Source: Globisporangium splendens (taxonomy: Eukaryota; Oomycota; Peronosporomycetes; Pythiales; Pythiaceae). Taken from it: 64,000 nucleotides of DNA. The stretch spans positions 1 to 64,000 of the forward strand of contig VFIW01000052.1 in the NCBI GenBank assembly GCA_006386115.1, given 5' to 3'. The position numbers and the translations under genes are program-made. Under the pieces are notes generated by a model. That model was not told the DNA's origin. It searched no databases and saw only the letters and a list, made by a program, of their open reading frames with translations. Of this stretch, positions 32,953 through 44,785 are shown piece after piece (position 1 is the first letter of the stretch; each line of letters begins with the position of its first letter).

Positions 32953-35600
32953 ATGACTCGCTTCAGGCTGTTGTTCTTTCTTTGGTGTGTATGCTTGTTA
33001 AACGGGGTTGGGCGAGCATTTGCACAGGAGGAGACTCCAGCTCCATCCCCAGACACACTAGATCCTGTGACCCTAGTTCCTTCGTCAGACACACCAGCGC
33101 CTGCGACCTCACTCCCGTCCCCAGTGACGCCGGTTCCAGTACCAGAGACGCCGGCTCCAGTACCAGATACCTCGGCTCCAGTACCAGAGACGCTTGTCCT
33201 CGAGACGCCAGCCCCGTCCCCACTGACGCCAGCTCCAGTACCAGAGACGCCAGCTCCAGTACCAGATACCCCGTCTCCAGTACCAGAGACTCTTGTCCTC
33301 GAGACGCCAGCCCCGTCCCCAGTGACGCCAGCTCCAGTACCAGATACCCCGGCTCCAGTACCAGAGACGCCGGCTCCAGTACCAGAGACTCTTGTCCTCG
33401 AGACGCCAGCCCCGTCCCCAGTGACTCTAGCTCCAGTACTAGAGACGCCGGCCCCAGTACCGCCAGCGCAGTACCGAGATCCCGGCCCCGGTCCCCTGAT
33501 ACCCCAGCACCAGTATCAGAGACGCAGAGCTCGCCGGCTCAGTTACAACAGCTCCAGTATCAGAGACGCCAGCCCCGTCCCCACTGACGCCGGTTCCAGT
33601 ACCAGAGACGCCAGCTCCAGTACCAGAGACGCCGGCTCCAGTACCAGAGACTCTTGTCCTCGAGACGCCAGCCCCGTCCCCAGTGACGCCGGTTCCAGTA
33701 CCAGAGACGCCGGCCCCAGTACCAGATACCCCGGCTCCAGTACCAGATACCCCGGCTCCAGTACCAGAGACACCAGCTCCGGTAACCTCAACTCCAAGTC
33801 CGAGTCCAACGATGGCTGCAGCCCCAACACCTACTCCAAACCCAACGTGCGGCCCTCGAGTGCGTCGCGCATGGGGTGTGCTCTCCACAGTGGAGAAACA
33901 ACTCTACCTGGATGCCGTCATGGCGGCGATGGCCACGGGCTATCACGCCTTGTTTACCGAAGTTCATGGTGACACTGCTTCCGGGAACGAAGGCCACCGA
34001 ACGTGCGGCATGTTGTTCTGGCACCGCCGCTTTATCTTGGCGTATGAAAACATGCTGCGCAGTCTGGAGCCTCGCTTTGCGTGCCTCACGATTCCGTACT
34101 GGGATTACTTCTCAGACTTTGCGAAAAAAACGGCTGGCTTTTGCTCGACGTTTGAGGGCTGCTCAACGTTTTTGAGTGAGTTTGGTGGCTCTGCTGGCCC
34201 TGCTGTGACAACTCAATCCATGAGCGGGGTCTCGTTGACTGGAAATTGTGTGTCGAGTGGATTCTCGCCTGGCACCAGCATCACGTTCATGAACACAACG
34301 ATGGAGACGAATTACACGATCACAACCAACTTCTCTCTCTCCAACTTCTGTCAGAGCTCGTCCGTGCATGGGAGTGATTGCTGGGGGTGCATACCGCGCG
34401 ACAACTGGGCCGCGAAGGCGTTCCCATCGGGCTTTGGGTACGCTTCCTTGGCGCGGCTTATCAGTGTCGTGACTGCGCCACTGCAGCCATTCGCGAGTTT
34501 CGCGCAGAATCTGCACTACGGTGTGCACAACTCGATTCACAACACGGCTGGGTCAACAATGGCGACGCTCTCGACATCGGCAGATCCAATTTTCTACAAC
34601 CACCAGTACGTTGCCTTTCCTATCTCGCTCGACATTGTACATGCAGTGGTTGACAAAAGTCTTCCTAACTTGATGATCTCTTGTTCTTTTCCTCTAAAAC
34701 CATAGCTCTACGGTGGACATGATCCACCAGATGTGGTACGATTGCCAGGTGCAGCGTCCCATGACGGAAATAGAGAAGAAGACGTCCATCTACGCGTTCC
34801 AGAAATGCTCATTGACGGTGGCAGACGTGTGTCCGAGTGCCACATCCCGGATCACCCAGTACTGGTCCAATGGGACATCGCAAATTCGTGCCGAGGAGCA
34901 TCCGTTGCTCGCCCCATTCTTCAGTCCTTTGCCAACGGATTATTGGCAGTATGTGAGTGGCACAGACCTCGGAAACTACTCGTACTCGTACGAGAGCGAC
35001 CCGCTTCTACAATCGTTTGCAGAGTCCAATATCGCCTTCATATGCCCTATCGTGGGCAAAGTTCGTCGTCTTGACGAGATTCTCAGCACAGATGAACAAA
35101 GAATTCCAGCTACCGGTGACATTCCAGCAACCGAGGTGGCGCTCTCAGAGAATGATGGCGAGTCACCTGAGCAGTTTACGCTGCGACGTCATCGTCATCG
35201 TCAGCTGGCTCACGCTGATCCGATTCGCGACAGCGCGCTGAATCTCACGACCGTCTTGGTTGAGACTATCCAAGACAAGATAGAGAAGGAAACAAACTTG
35301 AATTCGACTGAGACGATTGATGTCATGGAGGCTGCCGAGTGTTCGTGGTACATTGAGCGCGAGAGTGATGGTCAACTGGATGATTGGAGCCCCTTCTTTT
35401 TGCAAAATCTCGGGAGAGATACACCAGCAAACTTGCAAACGTCTTGCCATGAGCGGCTCAAGAAACTTCAGAAAAATGCAAACAACGTGGCTATTGTCGA
35501 GGATCTATTGGGGGTGTACCGTGATATCCTCCCTGACCAAGGCACCGTAGTTGTGACGGCTGCGAGCGGCGTCGTGGCGCCACCACCCGTGCAGGGCTGA
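32953..35600 (+). CDS. secreted tyrosinase with Pro/Thr-rich stalk (frame breaks in the stalk)
   Basis: Tyrosinases are type-3 copper enzymes oxidising phenols. A signal peptide (LLFFLWCVCLLNGVGRAFAQ) is followed by about 240 residues of ETPAPVPDTPAPVP-type repeats, then the enzyme domain. CuA ligands lie in EVHGDTASGNEGHRTCG and FWHRRFILAYE, and CuB ligands in GVHNSIHNTAG and, across the intron, FYNH|HSTVDMIH. The intron is 34606-34705 (GTACGT...CATAG, phase 2). The second exon, 34706-35600, has Cys pairs and ends without an anchor. Within the stalk the frame must change twice between about 33450 and 33545, each equal to one missing base. Exon lengths then total a multiple of three if two bases are restored. 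This is a real lesion, a repeat-collapse error or, less likely, a cryptic intron. Its sister lies at 38081. Confidence 0.85.
33110..33795 (+). repeat. Pro/Thr-rich minisatellite inside the tyrosinase gene
   Basis: Imperfect units of 18-24 bp (CCAGTACCAGAGACGCC type) occur about 30 times. In higher order they form blocks containing ACTCTTGTCCTCGAGACG, seen at about 33190, 33290, 33388 and 33650. The encoded tract is O-glycosylation-prone. Tandem structure invites length change and assembly collapse, and both frame breaks lie inside it. Confidence 0.8.
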
Positions 35601-38080
35601 TTGTTGCTGTCTGAAGAAGTCGGAGTATTCCTGTAAACTTGCAGTCACAATACGGGGAGAGCAGAAAAGCAGAAAAAAACAGAAGAGAGAGAGAGTTACT
35701 ATATGCTACATGTTGCGTGCAAGAGCTCCACACGAGCGAGCAGCTCCGAGTGAGTGAATGAGTCCATGGAACTGACAATTTACGATCAAACGACAAAAAC
35801 TACGACCATCAAAGAGAAACAGCAACAAGCAAGTCGATGCCAATTGTGCCAGTCTGACCCGATCATACCTACAGACAGAAAAGGCTCTTAAAAAGAGTGC
35901 GTGTAGCATGCTAAATATTGGCAGTGCATCTATATATCTGTGAGTGTAAGCGTTTCCCTTCCAGCTGGTTCACTTTGCTTGTGTTTGCGAGCCGCCTTTG
36001 CCTGCTGCCTCGGGCGTGTTTCCCTGGATACAGAAGGCGACTCGTTTCAGCCTCCACACACATTCGCCGAGCTCAGGCGCATGCATGCCTAGATTACTAC
36101 TCGCAGAGAACCTATGGGGTGTCTGATCTCTGCGGTGACTGATGCTTGTCGCGCTGCCTGATCGTCACTAGAGAGCAATCCAAGGTATGGAAACTTTGGG
36201 CTGTTTTTCTGCAGACTGTCCGAATGCGCGAATCGTTAATGAGAAGCATCTATTAGATTTACTTCAATGCAAATTGAGCTGCAGAATTCAGTGAGCCCAT
36301 CACGAAAGAGGATCAGGACGATGGCATGTACGATTCTTCGTTTTTCTTTATGGTTTTGAGTCAGTTGACGAGATTGCCCAGTACTTGGCTTGCACTTGAC
36401 ACGTAGCAAAGTATCTAGCTATCATCTGCAAATACCCACAGCAAGCAGGTGGTCCGAGCTCGTTGCAAGACATGCATTTCAATCCTACCTGCACTGAGCT
36501 CTTACACGCTCTGTTTCTACTTCTATAGTCAGCAGTACGCACATACAGCGGGTAAGATGGGCACTTCGACTCTTGCTTGTTTTTCAGTGGCACTCGTCAG
36601 CGTCGGAAAACCTAAGGGAACATGCAATCTCGTGCCCACAGGATACGAGATCTGGGTCAGATGGATACGCGTGTAACTCCAGTGGCAGCCACTTTGCGTC
36701 TGAAAATAAACTCAATCCAGTGCAAGATTTAACTCCGACACATTGCACAGATTTCGATAAGCAAACCTCAAGGATTTGGGCTCTGTTATCCCTGAAAGAG
36801 GCGTGATCTCCTCTCGTTCGCTGATGACGATTGCAAACGTGCTTGTGCGCCTGTCGGCTCTACTTGCTCCGCTCCATTACACATCCTCAAACCGTGCCAA
36901 AGGAAGGCGCCACTGAGGCGATCCATCCCTGCCAACCTGATCCGGAAAAGCACACCCTGAGTGGAGCGAGATTGAACTGACGAGAGCGTTCTCGGCGATT
37001 TCGCTGCTGGGGTCAGCGGTTTCTCCCCGCGTTCTTTTACAAAGTCAGTTTTTCTTTCGTTGCTTGCCAGCTCCTTTGTAAAACGACTAGCTCCTCCATT
37101 GGCCATCAGCAAAAGTGTACATTCCACATCAGCGGGTCCAGGAATAACCAGCCAGCGCCAGTGGATCCAAGTCGTCATTGCTCACCCAGTCATATGCACT
37201 TCGCTTTCTTCTTGACTTCATTTCTTTCTGTATTCTCTGTATTTCTTATGATGCAACGCGGCTTTGGCTGACTGATGCTTAGTACATGTCAGACAATCGC
37301 CCATCTAACCCGCGACACGCACAAACTCGTCTTGAACACAGAGCACTTCATCAAACCGAGCCAAGGTCACCCACCAGCCCTGAGAAAATAGAAGATAAGT
37401 CCTGGGGTGGGAAAAAGCTTCGAAGGGATCCTGAGTTTCTGATTGGCTGATGCACATTGAACCTGAGTATATGATTGGCTGGCAGCAGACGGCGCGCCGC
37501 TTGGGGTGCCATTGACATCCAGTGCGCCAATTCCTTCAACGTTTTGTAGCGCATTTTCAAAAATGTTCTGCGCGTGCACACACGATCGTTTCGCTTTCTT
37601 GATGGGGTTCCGGGCGAACGCAATCGCACTCGGCGGAAGTGAGTGGATACGTCGATCTATTTTGCGGTCTTCCGTTCTCTTTCTCTTGCTCAATGGCAGC
37701 ACAAACAATAGGAGAAGCAGGAAACCGCAGGAAAAAGACCAGTAGATCCAAGAAGAAAAACGCGCGATGCAATGTGTAACCTGATCACAGAGCCTCAGCG
37801 TAGGACTGATGGAAAAGCTGGGCAGACAGGGAGGCAACCGCCACGTCCATTTTCACATTTACCTTCTCTCCCATACTCGCTCGTGCTGCGCTGAGACAGA
37901 GAGAAAGTCACGCTCACTGACAAAGAAGAGCTTCACGGCTTCTTTCTTTACTTGCGCCGATCAATCCGTCGTATCATCTGCAGTGTGCTTCAAGAAAACC
38001 GCCCGCTCCTGTGTTTGCGTCGCCCAAGTCCTCACCGACACGAAGAAACAATCCAGGTGCCGTGCAGTCCAACGTTGATC
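35601..38080. other. spacer between the two tyrosinase genes
   Basis: No gene supported in 2.5 kb. Frames such as 36786-37178 minus and 37367-37837 minus look random. TCCATTTTCACATTTAC at about 37849-37865 might be the initiator of the downstream tyrosinase (leader about 230 nt). Confidence 0.45.
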
Positions 38081-39816
38081 ATGACGGCGTCGCGTCGTAA
38101 AACTACGGTGTATTCGTTTGTGCGTTTGATTGCCGTCGTGTGCATTTGCGTGCTCCATGGCTATAAGCCAGCATATGCGCAGAATACGACTTGTGCTTCT
38201 CCTCGTGTCCGCCGTGCTTGGGGAACACTCAGCTCGTCCGAAAAACAGCTCTACCTCGACGCAGTCATGGCCGCCATGTCTTCTGGGAACCACGCGCTCT
38301 TTCTTGGCATCCACTCTGACACTGTATCCGGGAACGAAGGCCACCGCACGTGCGGCATGTTGTACTGGCACCGACGCTTCATATTGGCGTACGAAAACAT
38401 GCTTTGGAGCCTTGAGACATGGTTTGCGTGCTTGACGATCCCATACTGGGACTACTACACCGATTACGTGAAAAAGGCGACATCCCTGTGCAACACGTTT
38501 GAGAATTGCAGCATGATCCTGAGCGAGTTCGGCGGTTCTGCTGGACCAGCGTCAACGAAATCCATTGGCGGCATCGCTCTTACTGGCAATTGTGTCGACG
38601 GTTCCCAAGTGTCCCCGTCGCTGAACTTGACGACCAACTTTTCGCTTTCCAACTTTTGCCAGAGCTCGTCCGTCAGCGGCACCGATTGCTGGAAGTGCGT
38701 GCCGCGAGACAACTGGGCCGCAAAGGTATTCCCGTCTGGGTTTTCCTTGGCGTCTTTGGCGCGGCTCATCAGTGTTGTTACTGCGCCAACACAGCCATTC
38801 TCCAATTTTGCACAAAACCTGCACTGCGGCGTGCATAACACGATCCACAACACTGCCGGCTCCACGATGGCCACACTCTGGACGTCTGCAGATCCAATTT
38901 TCTACAATCACCAGTAAGTTGCTTGCTTCTTTGCCTGCCAATGGCTGCTGGCTCGTGAGTCCCATTGACTTAGTCCTTCCATCTCTCATCGCACTTTAGC
39001 TCCACCATTGATCTGATCCACCAGATGTGGTACGATTGTCAAGTGAAGCGGACGATGACCGAGTACGAGAAACGCAACTCAATTTACGCGTTCCAGCAGT
39101 GCGGACTGACTACCGCAGATGTGTGCCCGACGGTGAATGCGACCATCACGCAGTACCTGACGATCACGAATTCGACGGGGAGCTTCCGCGTGCGTGCCGA
39201 CGACCACCCACTGCTCGGACCATTTTTCAGTCCCTTGCCAACCGAGTATTGGCAATATGTGAGCGGTCGCGATCTCGGCGCGTACTCGTACACATACAAG
39301 GAAGACTCGCTTCTCTCGCCTTTCACCCAAGAAAATATCCCGCTCAATTGTCCGGCAAACAGCACTCTCGGGTCAGGAAGCCGTCGCCTCTCGGATAAAA
39401 GTGCATCTGTAAGTGTCGAAGCAGTCCTCGATCTGTACGACAGTCTCTACCCCGCTGCGAAAGCCACTGTCGAGAGCAGTAACCTCACGCCGACAGAGAT
39501 TGCGGACTGGACCCTGGAGCAAATGGAGCTCATGCACTGTTCGTGGTACGGACTGGAGAACCGCATTGAAGATTACAGCAACTTCTACCGCACAAACATG
39601 CGCATTCCTGCCGACAAACACCCCTTGTGCTACAGCTATATGAAAGATCTGGAAGCCGGTGGCAAGAGCATCATGCTAGACGACTGGGAAGACACCTTTG
39701 AACTCCGCCTGGATACACGCGATAAGGTTGCAGCCAATACGATTGCAGCATTCCTACCAGGGACTGTGAATCCGCCGGTTTTGGCAAGTGGCGACGCAGA
39801 GGCAGGAATTGCTTAA
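38081..39816 (+). CDS. secreted tyrosinase without stalk
   Basis: 549 residues from exons 38081-38913 and 39000-39816. The intron is 86 nt (GTAAGT...TTTAG) at the same codon (NH|HST) and phase as in the upstream paralogue, so the pair arose by duplication. The signal peptide (FVRLIAVVCICVLHGYKPAYAQ) leads directly into CASPRVRRAWG without the Pro/Thr stalk. Copper ligands lie in LGIHSDTVSGNEGHRTCG, YWHRRFILAYE, GVHNTIHNTAG and FYNHHSTIDLIH. Several N-glycosylation sequons (NTT, NLTTNFS) fit secretion. Phenol oxidation, for example in pigment, wall cross-linking or host phenol handling, is expected from the family. The substrate is unknown. The frame is intact. Confidence 0.9.
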
Positions 39817-42366
39817 AGGCAACACATCCGCTTTCACCAACTCTTGGGTTGGGCATTTGCCCCCCTCCACACACAAATACCCCGACCCTGTGAGTCTGTG
39901 CCAGTGACTCCTCTCCGTCTTTCTGCTCCCAACTACTTAAACGCATGTTCTCGTCTATACTAAAGTGGTATATTACTAGCTGATCCCAGCGTAGCTCTTG
40001 AACCTTCATTTTTTGATTGTGGTTAAAAAATGAAGCACCTCTTTCTCTCATTGCGCGATTTCATCAAGCACTGCCTTCAGAAACCTAGGCTTTTTCTTGC
40101 TTGCGTGCAAAAATGCTGAGTAGCAAAGGTGAGAAGACGCTGGAGTAGCAAGGGTGAGAAACCCAACCAAATCAGATCACTCCATCGTTGTGCTATTGCA
40201 TCTAGTCACTCTCAGTCCCTGTGAGCTGCATCAAGACTTGGACCGCGCTCAGCTAGCATAGACGCACAACTTGCCGCTCTTCTTTCGCTATCCAAAGTTT
40301 GGACGTGATGACAACATGAACTCGCTTCGTCAGCGAAACCAACGACTACTATCGGATACATCTATGTAGACGTATTGTAGAAAACCGCTTGCTGTTCTCA
40401 GTGAACAAAGTTGGGTGACGACTGAGATATATCAGATCAGATGACCCAGTTTTAGCTGCAAAACAGCCGATGCAGTCCTCTAAAAAGGAAGAGTGGTGGG
40501 TCAAAGCTAAGCTCAGTGACTGCTCGAATGACCCGGTTGAAGTTGACAGGTCTTCCGAAAAGGGTGGATTGGTTTATTTCTTACTGGGGCATTCAAGACA
40601 CATCAATTCTCTTCTTTTAGTCGACCCCCAGGGTCTTCTAAAAAGGTGGCTGTCCCACCGTTCTTTCGTTATCAAACCCTGACGTGATTGCAAGATTGAG
40701 CCATTTCGTCAATGCGCGGCTGCAGCGGTTATCAATATCCTTAAACCAGTACACTGCATGCATTTTCTGCTGTTTTTTATTGACATACATCAACTTGAAG
40801 AATCGCACGTTTGGCCAAAGCATAAACACACACGCTTTCTACCAGCAAAGTGATGCCAAAGGATGCATTTGGGATCATTGGAAAAGATGAAGCAAGCCAT
40901 ACGCATTGACTGACCTGTCACGAATAGCTTAAGTGTTGGAATGCGCATGAACCATCAGTACTGGCATGAGTTATTCGCGTTTTACGCACCCAAGCGTCTG
41001 TTTTAGAAAGTTTTGCGATGTGTGAGGCGCTTTGGTCACGCCACCCGTTGGATATATCTTTTTTTGTAGTAGAAATAGGAGCTGCTTTATTTGTCCTGAT
41101 TTCACTGGACGCAAAATCACATCACGCCTCATCCACGCTACAGTATGCTGCTGCATTGTGGTTGCTTTGGGCATTTGCACAACACATAAAAGCAAAATCA
41201 GTGCATTTCGTTCGGAAATCGAGTATTCGAGCCTACTATAATCGCAACTCTCTTTTTCTCGACGTTTACGATCTCTTTCTGGCCAGAGAAATGATGCCAG
41301 TCGTGCAGTCGACTCGTCGTGTTTGCGCTGAAGCACACACACGGCTAGGGTTGCCCGGACTGATTTGCCGACGAATTCGTAACTCGCGGTTACGAATCCA
41401 AGCGTTTGCCTGAGTTACGAACTTGAGCAAAGAAATTGGTGGGTGGCAGCGTCTATTCGAATACATATCTTTCAGCACCGCCCGACCGAGTCGCATTTGT
41501 TCTATTCTGTCTGCCTCACGATGTCGTGTGTGTGGTCATGCGATCCCGGGGTCCACTGAATTCACGATATCTAGTTACTCCTGCCCAACTTTACATTTCG
41601 CAAGTGCCACTCCGTCAAATGCCAAGGCTGCTGTTCAGAAGTTGGTACTTTTCTAGTACACATTTGTTCGTACATTCATGACTTGTTAGCTGTTGGCACC
41701 TGCCTGATTTTTCCTTCCAGTGAGCGACTGACCTGTTGAGCCTTCGGATCTTATTATTTCGTTCCTCAGCCTTCTCCCTGGTGACGTCATGCGCGATAAC
41801 ACCGTTTGACGGTGCGACACCCACGATGGGTGCACCCTCACACAGCAAGCGAACCAAAATCACGAAAATCTCCACCAGCGACGCTCCATATCGCACGCTG
41901 AAGATACGATCTACCCACAGATTCGGCATGATTTTATTCGCATGCAATCTCACAGCAAGAAAGTCGCCGCATGATGCACACTCAAAAAGAGCTGAGCGCG
42001 GCCGTGCAGATGCCACAAAGACATGCGCATTCGCGAGCTGTTCTCGTCTCCCCTTGCCCTATGTGCAATCCCTCCCTGCCTTCTTTGCTCTTCTGCACTC
42101 GCATATAGTACCGCAGTGTAACAGCCATCTGCTCGAGACCCTCACCGTTCGAGACAGCGATCCCACTCCACCCGCTTGTTTGCCTCTCTCTCTCTCTCTC
42201 TCTCTCTGTGTATTTCTTTCCCTCTGTGCATTCTCGCTCGTGCCAGACTGTCCGACAAACCAGACAAGCAAGCACCAGGTCCTCCTGTGTGCAGCAATCC
42301 GCACAGCCCACGTGGTTGCGACCTGATCGCCGTGGGTGAGTCAACAAGGCGGCTCACAAACCGCAA
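39817..42366. other. intergenic with a diverged direct repeat
   Basis: No gene supported. About 60 bp around 40276-40330 (CTCTTCTTTCGCTATC...GACGTGATG...CTTCGTCA) reappears degenerately at 40656-40712 (GTTCTTTCGTTATC...GACGTGATT...TTCGTCA). A short direct repeat, GAGTAGCAAAGGTGAGAA / GAGTAGCAAGGGTGAGAA, lies near 40115-40160. The right end, about 42060-42366, is the likely leader region of the bZIP gene. Confidence 0.45.
42184..42207 (+). repeat. (CT)12 microsatellite upstream of the bZIP gene
   Basis: Uninterrupted CT dinucleotides, 160 bp before the ATG at 42367, inside a pyrimidine-rich leader. It could be a core-promoter feature or simply a microsatellite. Confidence 0.7.
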
Positions 42367-43893
42367 GTGTGCGACATGCAGCCGCTGCACACACACACGA
42401 ATAGCCCACACAACATGGTGCCGCAAGAGAGCAAGGACAACAGCAACAAGCTTCGCAACAACAGGCTCGTGCTGCCGTCCGTGCGCATGCTGCAGCAGCT
42501 CCAGCCACGCGCTGACGGCAGCGTTCAGACGCCAGTGCAGACACAGCAGTTCCACCAACAAGAGCAGCAGGGATACGAGCAACGAGCGAGAATGACCAGC
42601 AGCCGCGACTTGCGAGTCGCACATGCAGTCGACGAGTCCCGCTTTGTATACGACAACGTGGCGAGTGATGGTCTCCACGCGCCACATTATGCAAGCGGTC
42701 GTGTGCAGATCCGAGACCAACAGACATTAGGAATGCGGCAGGACGAGAATGCGCGGCGCGTTGTCCGCGACGACGTGGCGCAGGACATGGTGGAGCGCCA
42801 CTACGCTCAGCTGCGCGCCATGGCGCGCCATTTCCGCCCCGACGACTGCGGCAGCAGCGAGCAGGATGGTAGAATGTCGAGGCATGTGCAGGACAGCGGT
42901 CACAGACCGTCGTATCAACGTGCTTACTTAGAGGAAGAAGAGCGACGACGCAGTGGCCACAACCGCGACCAGAGCGAGCGGTTTCTGCGCATGGACCAGA
43001 CGGCGCTAGACTTTGGACGAGCGAGCAATGCAAGCGACGCGCTTACCGACACGATGCTGGACTCCAGCAGCACGAGCAGTGACCCCATGGTCTCGAAGAA
43101 AGCGCGCCGGAAGGAACAGTGCCGCGTGAACCAGGCTAACTACAGGAAACGCAAGCGCATGTACGAGACGAAGCTCAGCGGCCAGATCAAACTCCTGGAG
43201 GACGAGATCCAGGAGCTCCAAGCGCGCAAAGTGGCCCTCGGCGCGACAGCTACTACTCTGGTCCCAGTGACAGCAGCACATACACCGCCGTTGGCCAACT
43301 GCAACGACCCGATTGCGTCCATCGGCGCCTTCTACCACGCGCTTGAGTCAATGCCATGGGAAGCCTTCCCACTGAATGAGCACCGAGGCCAAGGTCAGCT
43401 GCAACAGCTGCAGTACCCAACGCTGCAAGCGCTGTTTGATCGCCAGCAGCAGGAGTTTGCGTCCATGGAGAGCTTCCAGTGGCAGTGGCTCTGGTACCGC
43501 GAGCACTTTGACGTGTTCCACCTTTTGGTGACGTCATCGGAGCGGCTTGATGCAGGAGACCAAGTGATCATCCGCATCTCGGCGCAGCTCCACCTTCAAG
43601 TTCAGCAGTCGAGCGTGAAAAACGAAAGAGAAGAAGAGAAAGAAGAGCAGCGAAGGGGGCGTGGGAGTCGAGATTTAATCGACAAAGGACGAGGGGATTG
43701 GGACACCAAGACGCTCGTGTGTCCCGTGCTGCAGCAATTCGAGTTCCACTTTGTCGAGCGCGTGCTGACGCGGATCACGTCCGAGATCGACTGGATCGCC
43801 GGCGTCACGGCGCTCGTGAACTGTCCGCCAGAGTACACGCTGGTGTTCCTGGACGAGTTCATCGATCGCATTGTCAACCGCGTCGTCGTCTGA
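42367..43893 (+). CDS. oomycete-type bZIP transcription factor with Cys at the invariant Asn
   Basis: 508-codon uninterrupted frame, nuclear DNA-binding protein. The basic region is RRKEQCRVNQANYRKRKR (about residues 246-263). In canonical bZIPs the base-contacting pattern is N-x-x-A-A-x-x-S/C-R, whereas here Cys stands at the Asn position and N-Q/Y replace the alanines and Ser/Cys. Such Cys-type bZIPs are known from Phytophthora and have been connected with oxidative-stress responses. The zipper follows (LSGQIKLLEDEIQELQARKVAL) with Leu heptads. The N-terminal 240 residues are Gln/Arg-rich and low in structure. The C-terminal 200 residues (WQWLWYREHFDVFHLLV...FHFVERVLTRITSEIDW) form a conserved-looking domain that I cannot name. 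Redox sensing through the Cys is a hypothesis. The ATG at 42415 (MVPQES) is an alternative start. Confidence 0.9.
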   Translation: MCDMQPLHTHTNSPHNMVPQESKDNSNKLRNNRLVLPSVRMLQQLQPRADGSVQTPVQTQQFHQQEQQGYEQRARMTSSRDLRVAHAVDESRFVYDNVASDGLHAPHYASGRVQIRDQQTLGMRQDENARRVVRDDVAQDMVERHYAQLRAMARHFRPDDCGSSEQDGRMSRHVQDSGHRPSYQRAYLEEEERRRSGHNRDQSERFLRMDQTALDFGRASNASDALTDTMLDSSSTSSDPMVSKKARRKEQCRVNQANYRKRKRMYETKLSGQIKLLEDEIQELQARKVALGATATTLVPVTAAHTPPLANCNDPIASIGAFYHALESMPWEAFPLNEHRGQGQLQQLQYPTLQALFDRQQQEFASMESFQWQWLWYREHFDVFHLLVTSSERLDAGDQVIIRISAQLHLQVQQSSVKNEREEEKEEQRRGRGSRDLIDKGRGDWDTKTLVCPVLQQFEFHFVERVLTRITSEIDWIAGVTALVNCPPEYTLVFLDEFIDRIVNRVVV

Positions 43894-44705
43894 AGCACTA
43901 TTTGGAGCTCGTGCAATTCTCCACCACAGAAAGAAGAGAAAGGGGGTGAGGTCAAAAAGTGTCCACCGTTACCGTACCGATCTATCAATATAAAGAAAAT
44001 ACTAGTTACTAAGGTCACTAACAATGCTCTGCAAACAGACTTTGCTTCTAAATATAGACATCATATTAGAGAATCTATGCGATAAAGAGGTGAGCGAAAA
44101 ACGATGGACGCAGCTGTTCGCTGAAAGGCGGTCACGAAGTCCCTCTCCGCACGACACACGCAGAGGCTCAAGGAATGCCACGGCCGCCGCCGCAGCAGCT
44201 TCATGCGCGAGTGTGGTGCTTGACCCGTCCACCAGTCGGTGAGTGAGCCCCATGCCGATTTATGGAAGCTTCTGCGCAGTTAACGTGACTTAACGTTCGT
44301 TTAGTGAATGCGATTGACGTGTCTCGATTTTGTGCGGTGGGCAATTGCCAGCTGAACTGTGCGGAAAATGCGCGGCATCTCAGAGTGTATCCGTGGGCAT
44401 ACGAATGAGAACGAGAGTTGGCGATAAGCGTCCGTAAAGTTTTGGTGCAGTAGCTGTGCAATGCGCGGGAGCCATAATTTATTGTCGAGGCAAATCTTCA
44501 AATGTGCGCCTTTTTCCACGCTTACCGATAACTCATGTGGGCTATGGCAAAGGTTTGCACACACTCCCCAGGTCTAAAAGTTTGCGCCTTCTTCTCAAGT
44601 TTGATTTCTCTGCGCTTTTTTCTCTTTCTTTCTGAGTGTATATACCTCAGTGGTGAAGCTTCCAATCGCAGTTTACAATCAGTGCACCCTCTCAACCGGC
44701 CAGAC

Positions 44706-44785
44706 TCGGTTGCTACATGAATCCACAAAATTCGCTCTCATCTCCACTGTGAGTGTCAATGGAGACACCAGTTCCACAGAGCGAG
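44706..44785 (-). repeat. inverted repeat arm (partner 45970-46050)
   Basis: In reverse complement it shares CTGGTGTCTCCATTGACA, then a CAGTGG...GATGAGA stretch, then TTTTGTGGATTCATGTAGCAAC, with 45970-46050, allowing scattered changes. The arms are about 1.2 kb apart, so this is a dispersed inverted pair and not a hairpin element. Confidence 0.55.

Noticed and set aside
32916..33587. 223-codon Ser/Thr/Arg-rich frame in the tyrosinase stalk region
   Set aside because: Alternative frame of the same minisatellite, with the proper frame linking the signal peptide to the enzyme domain.
33110..33795. CRISPR-like regular repeats
   Set aside because: The units are contiguous, coding and degenerate, without spacers; this is a minisatellite in a eukaryotic gene.
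42341..43033. 230-codon minus-strand Ala/Arg/Cys-rich frame opposite the bZIP gene
   Set aside because: Compositional shadow; the sense frame has a bZIP domain.
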